Positions 25,458 to 34,414 are shown, numbered from the stretch's first letter. The stretch: 64,000 bases of DNA from Collimonas sp. OK412 (GCF_900112135.1 NZ_FOLC01000005.1:1-64000); one strand, 5' to 3'. The notes: generated from the letters alone by a model not told the origin. Program-made: numbers and translations.

Positions 25458-25500
25458 CCGGCATGGCGGGGAAATGGCACATCCATCCCCGCCATGCCGG
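25458..25500 (-). other. 15-bp hairpin after metK
   Basis: Arms CCGGCATGGCGGGGA (25458-25472) and its perfect complement (25486-25500), starting about 10 bp after the metK stop. No T tract follows in either direction. A second small hairpin ATCGTGC/GCACGAT lies at 25419-25435. Likely the 3' end of the metK message, possibly a leaky terminator before the perM-like gene. Confidence 0.6.
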
Positions 25501-25510
25501 CGGGCGGCAA

Positions 25511-26671
25511 TTACAGGGCGGCGGCTTTCAAGGCAGCGGCCTTGTCGGTGCGTTCCCAGGTGAATTCCGGCTCTTCGCGGCCGAAATGGCCGTAGGCTGC
25601 GGTCTTCTGGTAGATAGGGCGCAGCAGGTCCAGCATCTGCACGATGCCTTTAGGACGCAGGTCGAAATGTTCCAGCACCAGCTGCGCCAGTTTCTCGTCG
25701 CTGATCTTGCCGGTGCCGAAGGTGGTCACCATCACCGAGGTCGGTTTGGCGATGCCGATGGCGTACGATACCTGGATCTGGCAGCGGGTCGCCAGCCCGG
25801 CGGCCACGATGTTCTTGGCTACATAACGGCCGGCGTAGGCTGCCGAGCGGTCGACCTTGGACGGGTCCTTGCCGGAGAATGCGCCACCGCCGTGAGGCGC
25901 GGCGCCGCCGTAGGTATCGACAATGATCTTGCGTCCGGTCAGGCCGCAATCGCCTTGCGGGCCGCCGATGACGAAACGGCCGGTCGGGTTGATCAGGTAG
26001 CGGGTGTTTTGCAGCCATTCCTTCGGCACCACCGGCTTGATGATTTCTTCGATCGCCGCTTCTTCGATCGCCTTGTGCTGCATCTCAGGCGCGTGCTGGG
26101 TCGACAGCACCACGGTGTCGATCGCCACCGGCACGCCATCCACGTATTTCAACGTGACTTGCGACTTGGCGTCCGGGCGCAGCCACGGCAGGCGGCCGTC
26201 CTTGCGCAGCTGCGACTGGCGTTCGACGATCCGGTGCGCGTAATAGATCGCGGCCGGCATCAGTTCCGGCGTTTCATCGCAGGCATAACCGAACATCAGG
26301 CCCTGGTCGCCGGCGCCCTGGTCGAGATCGATGCCCTTGCCTTCATCCACGCCCTGGGCGATATCTGGCGATTGCTTGTCGTAGCCGACCAGCACCGAGC
26401 AACTCTTGTAGTCGATGCCATAGTCGGCGTTGTCGTAGCCGATACGCTTGATGGTTTCGCGCGCGACGGCGATGTAATCGACGTTGGCGAAAGTGGTGAC
26501 TTCACCCGCCAGCACGACCAGGCCGGTATTGCACAGGGTTTCGGCGGCGACCCGGGCTTGCGGGTCTTGGGTAAAGATGGCGTCGAGGATCGCGTCGGAA
26601 ATCTGGTCCGCGACTTTGTCGGGATGACCCTCGGAAACGGATTCGGAAGTAAAGAGGTATTCATGTGCCAT
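25511..26671 (-). CDS. metK: S-adenosylmethionine synthetase
   Basis: A 386-residue MetK that forms SAM from methionine and ATP. It opens with [20 protein letters not shown], has [20 protein letters not shown] and the glycine-rich [19 protein letters not shown], all signatures of the family. The start codon is placed by AGGAG seven bases upstream. It heads the SAM-cycle block metK-perM-ahcY-metF. Its leader of about 120 nt is unusually structured and can sequester the ribosome site (see the leader entry). It is divergent from the LpxL-type gene. Confidence 0.97.
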   Translation of the reverse strand: MAHEYLFTSESVSEGHPDKVADQISDAILDAIFTQDPQARVAAETLCNTGLVVLAGEVTTFANVDYIAVARETIKRIGYDNADYGIDYKSCSVLVGYDKQSPDIAQGVDEGKGIDLDQGAGDQGLMFGYACDETPELMPAAIYYAHRIVERQSQLRKDGRLPWLRPDAKSQVTLKYVDGVPVAIDTVVLSTQHAPEMQHKAIEEAAIEEIIKPVVPKEWLQNTRYLINPTGRFVIGGPQGDCGLTGRKIIVDTYGGAAPHGGGAFSGKDPSKVDRSAAYAGRYVAKNIVAAGLATRCQIQVSYAIGIAKPTSVMVTTFGTGKISDEKLAQLVLEHFDLRPKGIVQMLDLLRPIYQKTAAYGHFGREEPEFTWERTDKAAALKAAAL

Positions 26672-26790
26672 AACAGGCTCCTACAAAAAAAACAGTGGTG
26701 ACCATGTCGCAGTCAAACCTGTTGAGCCTGCGACGCTTTAGCGAAATTTGTATGCCGCCTCGCAAGTTGTCTATTAACTCGGCGGATAAT
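26672..26790 (-). promoter_or_regulatory. Structured metK leader with anti-Shine-Dalgarno segment (candidate riboswitch)
   Basis: On the minus strand the leader holds CAGGCTCAACAGG (26718-26730). CAGGCTC is complementary to GAGCCTG (26674-26680), which overlaps the metK ribosome site and start; AACAGG is also complementary to the adjacent CCTGTT. The same segment is partly used by a competing 7-bp hairpin GTCGCAG/CTGCGAC (26728-26734 with 26706-26712). A second hairpin, CCGCC...GGCGG with AGTT/AACT inside, lies further upstream. This is the logic of a translational OFF switch. It does not match the SAM-I, SAM-II, SAM-III or SAM/SAH patterns as I remember them. Confidence 0.5.
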
Positions 26791-26797
26791 GCTAATT

Positions 26798-26827
26798 ACT
26801 ATATATTAAGATAATTCTGGCAAGCAA
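26798..26827 (-). promoter_or_regulatory. Candidate metK promoter
   Basis: On the minus strand TTGCTT (26822-26827), an 18-bp spacer and TATAGT (26798-26803) in AT-rich DNA. It would start transcription near 26790 and give a leader of about 119 nt. Confidence 0.55.
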
Positions 26828-26949
26828 TCTATCCGCTTTCCAAAATCACCTTGCAACGATATTCGGTTTTCAAACTATTGTGCTATTTTACGCCTCTTGA
26901 AAAAAATCGGCAAAATCCACCCTCTTTTAGCTCTTGATGAGCTCCGCCA

Positions 26950-27813
26950 ATGCTTGTAACACTCTTCCGCCTGCTGTCGACGCTCCCTTTATTTTTCTTG
27001 CATGCAATAGGGACGCTGGGCGGCTGGCTAGTATACCTGGCCTCGGCTTCGTATCGCAGCAAATTGAAGGACAACCTGTTCCGGGCCGGTTATCAAGCGG
27101 CTTTGCCGCAGGCGATCAGCGAATCCGGCAAGAGCATGTTCGAGCTGCCGTTCATCTGGTGCGCCGAGCCGCAGCGGGTGCTGCGCACCGCCACCATCGA
27201 GAACTGGGAACTGGCGCAAGCAGCGCTGGACGCCAAGACCGGCGTGATCTTCCTGACCCCGCACCTGGGCTGCTTTGAAATCATCGCCCAAGCGATCGCC
27301 ACCAAGACTCCGCTTACCGCGCTGTACCGGCCGCCGCGCAAAGCTGCGCTCAAACCCTTGATCGAAGGCGCGCGCGGGCGACACAACCTGTTGCTGGCGC
27401 CGGCCAACCTGGCCGGCGTGCGCACTTTGTTCAAGGCGCTCAAGAAGGGTCAGGCGATCGGCTTGCTGCCGGACCAAGTGCCGCAAAACGGCGAAGGCAT
27501 ATGGGCCGATTTTTTCGGTCGGCCAGCCTACACCATGACCTTGCCGGCCAAGCTGCAGCAGATGAGCGGCGCGCCGATCATCCTGTCTTATGCTGAGCGC
27601 CTACCGCACGGCCGCGGTTACGTGATCCGCTTCGTGCCTTTCGATGAAACCCCTGGCCACACCCCGGAGCAGCGCACGCTGGCCATCAACCTGGCCATGG
27701 AGAAACTGATCGCGCGCTGCCCGGCACAATACATCTGGAGCTACAACCGCTACAAGACGCCGCCTGGAGTCGAGGCGCCGCCGGCATCCGCCGCACAGGA
27801 GCCGCAGGCATGA
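26950..27813 (+). CDS. LpxL/HtrB-type lysophospholipid (lipid A) acyltransferase
   Basis: A 287-residue acyltransferase with an N-terminal membrane anchor (about 5-28). The catalytic HX4E motif is HLGCFE in LTPHLGCFEIIAQAI (about residue 102), followed by LYRPPRKAALKPLIEGARG and GLLPDQVPQNGEGIWADFFG, typical of the lipid A late acyltransferase family. It should add a secondary acyl chain to lipid A on the cytoplasmic face of the inner membrane. It overlaps the next, homologous gene by ATGA, so both are translationally coupled. Confidence 0.88.
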   Translation: MLVTLFRLLSTLPLFFLHAIGTLGGWLVYLASASYRSKLKDNLFRAGYQAALPQAISESGKSMFELPFIWCAEPQRVLRTATIENWELAQAALDAKTGVIFLTPHLGCFEIIAQAIATKTPLTALYRPPRKAALKPLIEGARGRHNLLLAPANLAGVRTLFKALKKGQAIGLLPDQVPQNGEGIWADFFGRPAYTMTLPAKLQQMSGAPIILSYAERLPHGRGYVIRFVPFDETPGHTPEQRTLAINLAMEKLIARCPAQYIWSYNRYKTPPGVEAPPASAAQEPQA

Positions 27814-28697
27814 GGGCCCTGCTCGGCATGCTGTGGCTGGCGCATTTCCTGCCGCTGTGGATCCTGGGCCCGGTCGGCGAAGCCCTTGGCTCGCTGCTGT
27901 TTATCATCATGAAACCGCGGCGGCATATCACGCTGACCAATCTCCGGCTGTGTTTTCCAGACATGACTGAAGCCGAGCGCGTGGTGCTGGCGCGCCGGCA
28001 CTTCCAGGCTTACTCGCGCAGCGTGCTGGAGCGCAGCGTGCTGTGGTGGGCTTCGGAGAGCCGCTTGCGGCGGCTGATCAAGATCGAATCGGACCTGCCG
28101 CTCAGCACGCTGCAGGCCGGCCCGACCATCCTGCTGTGCCCGCATTTCGTTTGCCTGGAAATCCCCGGCATCGCCCTGGTGCTGAATTCCTCGCTGTCGA
28201 TCTGCACCATCTATACGCGCCAGCAAGATGCAGTGACCGATGCCGCGCTGCTGAAGGGCCGCTCGCGTTTCCGCCCGGTCAAGCTGTTTACCCGCGAGCA
28301 AGGAGTCAAACCGATTATCCGCGCCATGCGCGAAGGTTTTCCTTTCATCATGCTGCCGGACATGGACTTCGGCTTGAAGGACGCCGAGTTCGTGCCGTTT
28401 TTCGGCATCCCGACGGCGACGCTGACCGCCACCGCCCGCATTGCCGCCGCCACCAAGGCCAGCGTGGTGCCGATGATCGCGACTTTCCTGCCCGGCTACA
28501 AAGGCTGGAAAGTGACCTTTTATCCGGCATGGGAAAACTATCCGGGCGACGACATGACAGAGGCTACCCGCCGCATGAACGCATTCATCGAAGCCCGCAT
28601 CCTGGAAGCGCCGGCCGAGTATTTCTGGGCTCACAAGCGCTTCAAGACACGCCCGCCTGGCGATCCCGATGTTTATTCGCCGCCGGCTGGGCCGTAA
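27810..28697 (+). CDS. LpxL/LpxM-type lipid A acyltransferase, second copy
   Basis: A 295-residue paralogue of the preceding gene. The HX4E motif is HFVCLE in LCPHFVCLEIPGIAL (about residue 112); MLPDMDFGLKDAEFVPFFG is the counterpart of the second family motif and TATLTATARIAAATKASVVP follows. The two enzymes probably add the two secondary acyl chains of lipid A, as LpxL and LpxM do. Its ATG overlaps the stop of the first gene. It is followed 45 bp later by dapF. Confidence 0.88.
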   Translation: MRALLGMLWLAHFLPLWILGPVGEALGSLLFIIMKPRRHITLTNLRLCFPDMTEAERVVLARRHFQAYSRSVLERSVLWWASESRLRRLIKIESDLPLSTLQAGPTILLCPHFVCLEIPGIALVLNSSLSICTIYTRQQDAVTDAALLKGRSRFRPVKLFTREQGVKPIIRAMREGFPFIMLPDMDFGLKDAEFVPFFGIPTATLTATARIAAATKASVVPMIATFLPGYKGWKVTFYPAWENYPGDDMTEATRRMNAFIEARILEAPAEYFWAHKRFKTRPPGDPDVYSPPAGP

Positions 28698-28742
28698 TTC
28701 AACAGTGCTGCGCGCCGGCGCCGTTTCCACCATAATGTACGC

Positions 28743-29606
28743 ATGAAACTCAAATTCACGAAAATGCATGGTGCAGGCAATGATTTCGTTGTCATCGACG
28801 CCATTCACCAGCATGTCGATTTCACTCCGGCGCAATGGCAGCAACTGGGCGACCGCCGTTTTGGCGTGGGCGCCGACCAGATGCTGGTGGTGGAAAAATC
28901 GCAGGCGGACGGCGTCGATTTCCGCTATCGGATATACAACGTCGACGGCGGCGAAGTTGAGCAATGCGGCAACGGCGCTCGTGCATTCGTCAAGTTTGTC
29001 ACCGACAAGGGTTTGACCGACAAGCGTGCGATACGGGTTGAAACCATGTCCGGCATCATTGAACCAAAGCTGGAAGACGACGGCCGCATCACGGTAGATA
29101 TGGGCGCGCCTATCCTGGCGCCCGCTGCAGTGCCGTTTGACGCCAGCAACCTGGACAGCCGCGCGATGGGCGACGATACCCTGTGGCCGCTGGACATCCA
29201 GGGCAGGCAGGTCTGGATCTCGGTGGTTTCCATGGGCAATCCGCATGCGGTGCAAGTGGTCGACGACAGCGAAGCGGCGCCAGTCCTGACCGACGGCCCT
29301 CTGATCGAACACCACCCGCGTTTTCCAAATCGCGTCAATGCCGGTTTCCTGCAGGTTGTCGATCGCCACCATGCCAAGCTGCGCGTATTTGAACGCGGCG
29401 CCGGCGAAACGCTGGCTTGCGGCACCGGCGCTTGCGCCGCAGTGGTGGCAGGAATACGCCGCGGTTTGCTGGATTCGCCGGTCAAGGTGCAGACCCATGG
29501 CGGCGAATTGTCGATTGCCTGGGCCGGCGACCGGCAGCCGGTATTGATGACCGGTCCGGCTGTATCGGTATTCGAGGGCGAAATTGAAATCGGCGACGCC
29601 GGCTGA
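28743..29606 (+). CDS. dapF: Diaminopimelate epimerase
   Basis: A 287-residue DapF that interconverts LL- and meso-diaminopimelate for lysine and peptidoglycan synthesis, without cofactor. Both catalytic cysteines are present in the standard contexts: [14 protein letters not shown] (about residue 80) and [14 protein letters not shown] (about residue 229). The N terminus [16 protein letters not shown] is the family signature. It follows the acyltransferase pair and ends 5 bp from the convergent Sel1-repeat gene, with no terminator visible between them. Confidence 0.96.
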   Translation: MKLKFTKMHGAGNDFVVIDAIHQHVDFTPAQWQQLGDRRFGVGADQMLVVEKSQADGVDFRYRIYNVDGGEVEQCGNGARAFVKFVTDKGLTDKRAIRVETMSGIIEPKLEDDGRITVDMGAPILAPAAVPFDASNLDSRAMGDDTLWPLDIQGRQVWISVVSMGNPHAVQVVDDSEAAPVLTDGPLIEHHPRFPNRVNAGFLQVVDRHHAKLRVFERGAGETLACGTGACAAVVAGIRRGLLDSPVKVQTHGGELSIAWAGDRQPVLMTGPAVSVFEGEIEIGDAG

Positions 29607-29611
29607 GCTTG

Positions 29612-31219
29612 TCAGTCGGCGTCGGCCTCTAACTCCACCGCCGGCAGCGCCGTCTTGAAACGGTAAAGGCGTTGCCGGTAATTTCCTTCAGGCCCGTTCG
29701 GGCCGCAGTCCACATCTTCAAACAAACGTGCAATCCGGCTCAGGGCCTGGCGCTCGTCGCCGGTCTGGATCTGGATCAAGCGCCGCTTGCTGCGCGCGTA
29801 CAGGGTACGAATGTCGACCACCAGGCAGTGGCCGCAATCAGCCTGGTTCAGATCCAGCAACAGCGCTTCCGGCCGGCTCAGGCCGAACAGGGTGGCCAAT
29901 TCGATGCGCGCCGCCAGGAACGGATGCGCCTTGACCTGCTCGCGTGTCAGCTGCTGCCTGGCGGCCTCGGCCCATGGCGCCGGCCGCGCGCCGTCGGCAA
30001 TCTTGTCCAATAAGTCGGCTGCCTCGCGACTGCCCTGAGCAGCTGCCTTTTGCAGCCAATACACCGCGCGCACATCGTTGGCGAGTTGCTCGCGGCGATT
30101 GCGCCAGGCGCTCAGGCCGCACTCCAGCTGCGCCGCGCAATGGCCCATTTCAGCGGCGTGCTCCAGGTGACGCTGCATATCCACCAGATTGCGCTGGGAA
30201 AATTCGGACTTCAGATAAATCCGCGACAAGGCATACCAGGCATCCGCCAATCCGGCTTCGCCGGCCAGCGTCAGCCAGCGGATTGCTTTTTTGTAATTTG
30301 CGGAACCGCTCCCCACCAGCAACCTCTGGCCGTCGCTGTTCATGCGGGCATACCACAAGCCCAGCGCCAGTTGTGCAGCCTTGTCGTCGCCATACGCCGC
30401 CAGTTCAAGAAACTGCTGCACCTCGGCTGCATCGAAGGCATCGCTGGTCTGCAATATCTGGGCGCAACGCAGCAGCAGAGACAGGTTTTCCTCGCCAAGC
30501 TGGCGCGCCAGGGTTTCCGACGGCACATTCAATTGCGCCAGGATGTCGACATATTGCTCCGACAGCACTCTGGCCAGCGGCAATGCTCTTTCCAGGAAGA
30601 CCGGCCAGTCGGCTTTTTCCCAGGCCAGTTGCGCCAGCGATTGCTGCGCCTGCATCACGCCGGCATCTGCGGCGCGCGCAGTCCACTTCAGCGTAGCGTC
30701 CTGCTCCGTCTTGTTTTCAGCCTTCGTATCGCTGACAGGCACCGCCGGCGACTGCCGGCCGACCGTGACCGCCGGTGCGCTGTCGGCATGCTGCGCCAAC
30801 AGCCACTGGGCCTCGGCAACGCCTGCGTTGGCAGCGGTTTCCAATACCTTGATCACCTTGGCGCGCAGTCCCGGCAGTACCTGCTCACCGCCAAGCTGGC
30901 CGTTGCCGGTCAATACCAGTTGCGCCAGCACCAGGCCCGCCTGCATCACGCCGGCATCAAAAGCCCGTTCATACCAGACGCAGATGGCCAAAGGATCCGC
31001 AGCGGCACGCGCCACTTCCAATGGAATATGGCTGCCGATCAGCATCCAGGCTTCGGACTCCTGTTGTTGCGCGGCACGATCCAGCCAGTGCAGCGCAGTC
31101 GAGAAGCTTTGCGGCAAGCCATTGCCGCCAAACAGATAACGGGTACCTAAAGCCAGCTGTGCTGCGCCTTGCCCTGCGCGAGCGGCGCGGATAATCGCTA
31201 GGTCCTCACGTTTAGCCAT
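29612..31219 (-). CDS. Sel1/TPR-type repeat protein
   Basis: A 535-residue protein made largely of Sel1-like helical repeats. Typical units are GAAQLALGTRYLFGGNGLPQ, AGVAEAQWLLAQHA, DDKAAQLALGLWYARMN, GLADAWYALSRIYLKSEF and GHCAAQLECGLSAWRN. There is no signal peptide, so it is probably cytoplasmic and acts in protein-protein contacts. The last 130 residues form a different domain with LFGLSRPEALLLDLNQADCG and a CGHC pair, which may bind metal or nucleic acid; I do not recognise it. Partners are unknown. Confidence 0.8.
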   Translation of the reverse strand: MAKREDLAIIRAARAGQGAAQLALGTRYLFGGNGLPQSFSTALHWLDRAAQQQESEAWMLIGSHIPLEVARAAADPLAICVWYERAFDAGVMQAGLVLAQLVLTGNGQLGGEQVLPGLRAKVIKVLETAANAGVAEAQWLLAQHADSAPAVTVGRQSPAVPVSDTKAENKTEQDATLKWTARAADAGVMQAQQSLAQLAWEKADWPVFLERALPLARVLSEQYVDILAQLNVPSETLARQLGEENLSLLLRCAQILQTSDAFDAAEVQQFLELAAYGDDKAAQLALGLWYARMNSDGQRLLVGSGSANYKKAIRWLTLAGEAGLADAWYALSRIYLKSEFSQRNLVDMQRHLEHAAEMGHCAAQLECGLSAWRNRREQLANDVRAVYWLQKAAAQGSREAADLLDKIADGARPAPWAEAARQQLTREQVKAHPFLAARIELATLFGLSRPEALLLDLNQADCGHCLVVDIRTLYARSKRRLIQIQTGDERQALSRIARLFEDVDCGPNGPEGNYRQRLYRFKTALPAVELEADAD

Positions 31220-31562
31220 AAAGTATTCATTATAAAAACCTAAATTATGCTCGATAAATCAATTAAGTTTTATTTTTGGCCGTTTTTTGCAATCTACGCG
31301 TCTTTTACGCTACATGGATTTACAAATCAACCATATCTGACTACACACGCTAATGGAAGCCCAGGTCCAGAAGTCTTTCGGGGAAGGAACATGAAAAACA
31401 CACAACAGTTGCGAAAATACAACGAATTTCATTATTAACACTAATTTCCACAAAATAACAAATAACCAACTGACAAAACAGCATTCTTTTATGTCAACTC
31501 CGTTTAATGTTCGCGGCTCCGGCAAAAAGCTCAGTTGCCGATCATCAAATCAAGGACGTTAA
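31220..31562 (+). other. AT-rich upstream region of the first porin gene
   Basis: This 343-bp gap is clearly more AT-rich than its neighbours and should hold the porin promoter and regulatory sites; I could not assign a single convincing -35/-10 pair. It contains a 15-codon open frame with a good ribosome site (31391-31438). The porin itself has an AAGGACG site just before its ATG. Confidence 0.5.
31391..31438 (+). CDS. Possible 15-residue leader peptide before the porin gene
   Basis: ATG at 31391 preceded by GGGGAAGGAAC, a good ribosome site, encoding MKNTQQLRKYNEFHY and then TAA. It opens like a porin start (MKN...) and could be a leader peptide or the remains of a duplicated porin 5' end. 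There is no other support. Confidence 0.25.
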   Translation: MKNTQQLRKYNEFHY

Positions 31563-32684
31563 ATGAAAAAATCACTCATCGCATTGGCCGCACTCGGCAC
31601 AATCGCCAGCGCCGCACAAGCGCAAAGCTCGGTCACCATCTACGGCACCGTCGATACCGGCATTACTTTCTCGAACCACAACGCCAGAACCGGCACTGCC
31701 AGCAACGGCAACAAGTTCGGCGTTGGCTCGGGCAACATCGACACTTCGCGCCTCGGCTTCAAGGGCACCGAAGACCTGGGTGGCGGCCTGAAAGCTTTGT
31801 TCCAACTGGAAACCGGCTTCAAAAACGATACCGGCGCGTTCGACGGCCAAGGTTTTGCGCGCAAATCGGTGGTTGGCCTGGCCGGCAACTTCGGTACAGT
31901 GACGCTGGGTCGCCAGTCCGACATCCTGGACGATGCTGGCCATGCATTCACGTCTGTCAAAGACTTCGGCAATTTCGTTGGCAGCCCGCACGCCCTGGAT
32001 CGCCTTGAAGGCATCCGCACCCAAAATTCGATCCGCTACGACAGCATGAACCTGAGCGGCTTCACCGGCAGCCTGATTTACGGCTTCGGCGAACAAGCCG
32101 GCCATACGACAGCAGGCCAATCCTTCGGCGCCGGCGGCACTTACGCTAACGGCCCGCTGGGACTGTACGCTGGCTACTACCAATCGAAGTTTGGCGCCAC
32201 TCCTAGCGACACGCTGATTTCCAGCGTCACGGCCCTGACTGGCCTGACGCCAGCCCAACTGTCCGCCGCCAACCTTGACGGCACTACAGTTAACAAGACA
32301 TTCAGCCTGGGCGCCAGCTATCAAGCCGGTCCAGCACGCCTGTATGGCAACTGGTCGCGCGTCAACGTGCCTGACTTGCTCAAGCAAAATGTTTTCGAAC
32401 TGGGCGCAGACTATGCCGTGACAGCACCGATGCACCTGCTGGCAGCGGTTCAGCACACAAAAACATCGATCGACGGCAGCCAAGGCTCCAAGCCATCGGT
32501 GACCCAGTTCAACCTGGGCCTGGACTATTACCTGTCCAAGCGTACCGACCTGTATACCCTGGCTTCCTACGCAAAGGGCCGCAATGGCGCGCTGGTTGGC
32601 GACCTTTCCGCTCCTGCAGTACAGGGCGACAATGGCAACAGCAGCCAGACCGCGATTGCTGTCGGCATCCGCCACAAGTTCTAA
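31563..32684 (+). CDS. Gram-negative general porin (first of tandem pair)
   Basis: A 373-residue outer-membrane porin of the betaproteobacterial 16-strand trimeric type. Signal peptide is residues 1-20 (MKKSLIALAALGTIASAAQA). The first strands SSVTIYGTVDTGI and SRLGFKGTEDLGGGLKALFQ and the C-terminal GIRHKF with the final Phe recognised by the BAM complex are all present. It is followed by a second, closely related porin after about 500 bp. Codon choice is GC-rich, like ordinary genes here, unlike the second copy. Confidence 0.95.
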   Translation: MKKSLIALAALGTIASAAQAQSSVTIYGTVDTGITFSNHNARTGTASNGNKFGVGSGNIDTSRLGFKGTEDLGGGLKALFQLETGFKNDTGAFDGQGFARKSVVGLAGNFGTVTLGRQSDILDDAGHAFTSVKDFGNFVGSPHALDRLEGIRTQNSIRYDSMNLSGFTGSLIYGFGEQAGHTTAGQSFGAGGTYANGPLGLYAGYYQSKFGATPSDTLISSVTALTGLTPAQLSAANLDGTTVNKTFSLGASYQAGPARLYGNWSRVNVPDLLKQNVFELGADYAVTAPMHLLAAVQHTKTSIDGSQGSKPSVTQFNLGLDYYLSKRTDLYTLASYAKGRNGALVGDLSAPAVQGDNGNSSQTAIAVGIRHKF

Positions 32685-32693
32685 TGCACTTGG

Positions 32694-32750
32694 ACTTTAT
32701 TGTCGCTTGACAATAAAGTCGGTTGCATCGAGGGGGCTTGCATGCCCCCT
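32694..32750 (+). terminator. Two tandem hairpins after the first porin
   Basis: The first hairpin has 11-bp arms ACTTTATTGTC and its complement (32694-32719); the second is AGGGGGC/GCCCCCT (32731-32750). Neither has a T tract, so termination would be partial or factor-assisted, or the hairpins protect the abundant message. Confidence 0.5.
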
Positions 32751-33185
32751 CTCCTCCTGGTTCGACGCATCAATCGCTACGGCCGGGAAGAAGAGTCGCC
32801 TGCACGTAGCCCGACATTATTTAAAAATAGAAGATTTTGACGTACATTGTCGCCAAAACCTGCCTTAAAAAAAATTGGAAATAGCAATTTTCAGATGCAC
32901 TGGTGCCTCATGCATCTTTAGCATGCCAGATAGCAAATAATATCCCCTCCGTTTTTTTTGCCTCCCCAGCAAGCCGTTTGGAAAAGCACAACCAGCCCAG
33001 TGCGCGGGCTTGCGCTGCCTCGTGTCACAAAAATACAACAGAATTAACAATCTTCTCCAATTTCGACCAATTTATAGCATCACAGGAAACCAAACCGCCA
33101 GCATAGCCAGCGAGACACCTTAATGTTCATCCATCCGGCAAGATGTACGGATCCTTAAGACAGTTTTCTAAATAAAGGACGTCAA
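32751..33185 (+). other. Region between the two porin genes
   Basis: About 435 bp with no credible gene. It holds an AT-rich hairpin AAAATTG/CAATTTT near 32872-32892 and a hairpin AGATGCA/TGCATCT near 32894-32918, a T run at 32953-32960, then the leader of the second porin. The last 20 bases resemble those before the first porin (AAAGGACGT just before ATG). Likely contains the second porin promoter and regulatory RNA or protein sites. Confidence 0.45.
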
Positions 33186-34358
33186 ATGAAGAAATCACTA
33201 ATCGCACTGGCCGTACTCGGCGCAATCGCAGGTGCAGCACAAGCTCAAAGCTCCGTCACTATCTACGGTATCGTCGACACTGGCATCGTTTACACAAGCA
33301 AAGCTGTAACCGCAACTGGCGGCACAGGCAGCAAATTCAGCGTTAACTCCGGCGTTATCCAAGGTTCGCGTCTGGGTTTCAAGGGCGTTGAAGATCTGGG
33401 CGGCGGTCTGAAGGCTCTGTTCCAATTGGAAGCTGGCTTCAACAACGACACTGGCGCATTGAACGGCCAAGACAAGGGCGCAACTAACCTGTTCCGTCGT
33501 AAATCGGTAGTCGGCCTGGGCGGCAACTTCGGTTCCGTTCTGCTGGGTCGTCAAACTGACATCCTGGACGACGTCAGCCAATGGACTTCGGTTCAAGATT
33601 TCGGTGGCGTAACTGGTTCCGTCGGTCACAACCTGAACCGTTTGGAAGGTACACGCACCAACAACTCGATCCGTTACAACACACCAGATCTGTCCGGCTT
33701 CACAGCTAGCGCAATCTACGGTTTCGGCGAAGCAGCTGGTCAAACTTCGAACGGTCAATCGTTCGGTCTGGGCGGTCAGTACGCTAACGGCCCACTGGGT
33801 CTGTTCGCTGCTTACTACCAATCGAAACTGGGCACTATTGGCGGTACTAACGCCAGCGACACTTCGATCCTCGGCAACACGTCATTCGCTGGTCACGGCG
33901 CTGCCGGCGACACAGCTCTGAAGACATTCAGCCTGGGCGCTAGCTACCAAGTCGGCCCTGCACGTCTGTATGGTAACTGGTCGCGTACCAAGCAACCTCT
34001 GGCATACGCGACAACTACAGGCGTCCTGACAAATGGCGGCTTCACAGTTGGCAGCTTCAACAACACCAAGGCTGACATCTTCGAACTGGGCGTGAACTAC
34101 GCTGTTACAGCTCCTCTGCACCTGTTGGCTAGCGTTCAGTACAACAAGCTGACATTTGCTGATGCTGGTTCCGCCAAGGGTAAGCTGACCCAAATCAACC
34201 TGGGTACTGACTACTTCCTGTCGAAGCGTACTGACCTGTATGCATTCGTTTCGAACCTGCGCGCTAAGGATGCTGTCAATCCAGGCGTGTATGGCGACAG
34301 CCTCGGCAACACTGGCAACCAAACAGCAGTTGCTGTTGGTATCCGCCACAAGTTCTAA
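33186..34358 (+). CDS. Gram-negative general porin (second of tandem pair, high-expression codon use)
   Basis: A 390-residue porin, close paralogue of the preceding one along its whole length: signal peptide MKKSLIALAVLGAIAGAAQA, strands SSVTIYGIVDTGIV and SRLGFKGVEDLGGGLKALFQ, and the same C-terminal GIRHKF. Codon use differs from its neighbours: many GGT, GCT, ACT, CGT and AAC codons instead of the GC-ending ones, as in the most strongly expressed genes. This suggests it is the major porin of the cell. It ends at a strong intrinsic terminator. Confidence 0.96.
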   Translation: MKKSLIALAVLGAIAGAAQAQSSVTIYGIVDTGIVYTSKAVTATGGTGSKFSVNSGVIQGSRLGFKGVEDLGGGLKALFQLEAGFNNDTGALNGQDKGATNLFRRKSVVGLGGNFGSVLLGRQTDILDDVSQWTSVQDFGGVTGSVGHNLNRLEGTRTNNSIRYNTPDLSGFTASAIYGFGEAAGQTSNGQSFGLGGQYANGPLGLFAAYYQSKLGTIGGTNASDTSILGNTSFAGHGAAGDTALKTFSLGASYQVGPARLYGNWSRTKQPLAYATTTGVLTNGGFTVGSFNNTKADIFELGVNYAVTAPLHLLASVQYNKLTFADAGSAKGKLTQINLGTDYFLSKRTDLYAFVSNLRAKDAVNPGVYGDSLGNTGNQTAVAVGIRHKF

Positions 34359-34414
34359 TTTAAGCTGGCCGAACCCGCAGCAGCAAGCGGGCCAGGTTGC
34401 TTGACTAGAGATGT

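Noticed and set aside
26672-26790. metK leader as a known SAM-I, SAM-II or SAM/SAH riboswitch
   Set aside because: The characteristic conserved cores of these classes as I remember them are not present; only the general logic is shared.
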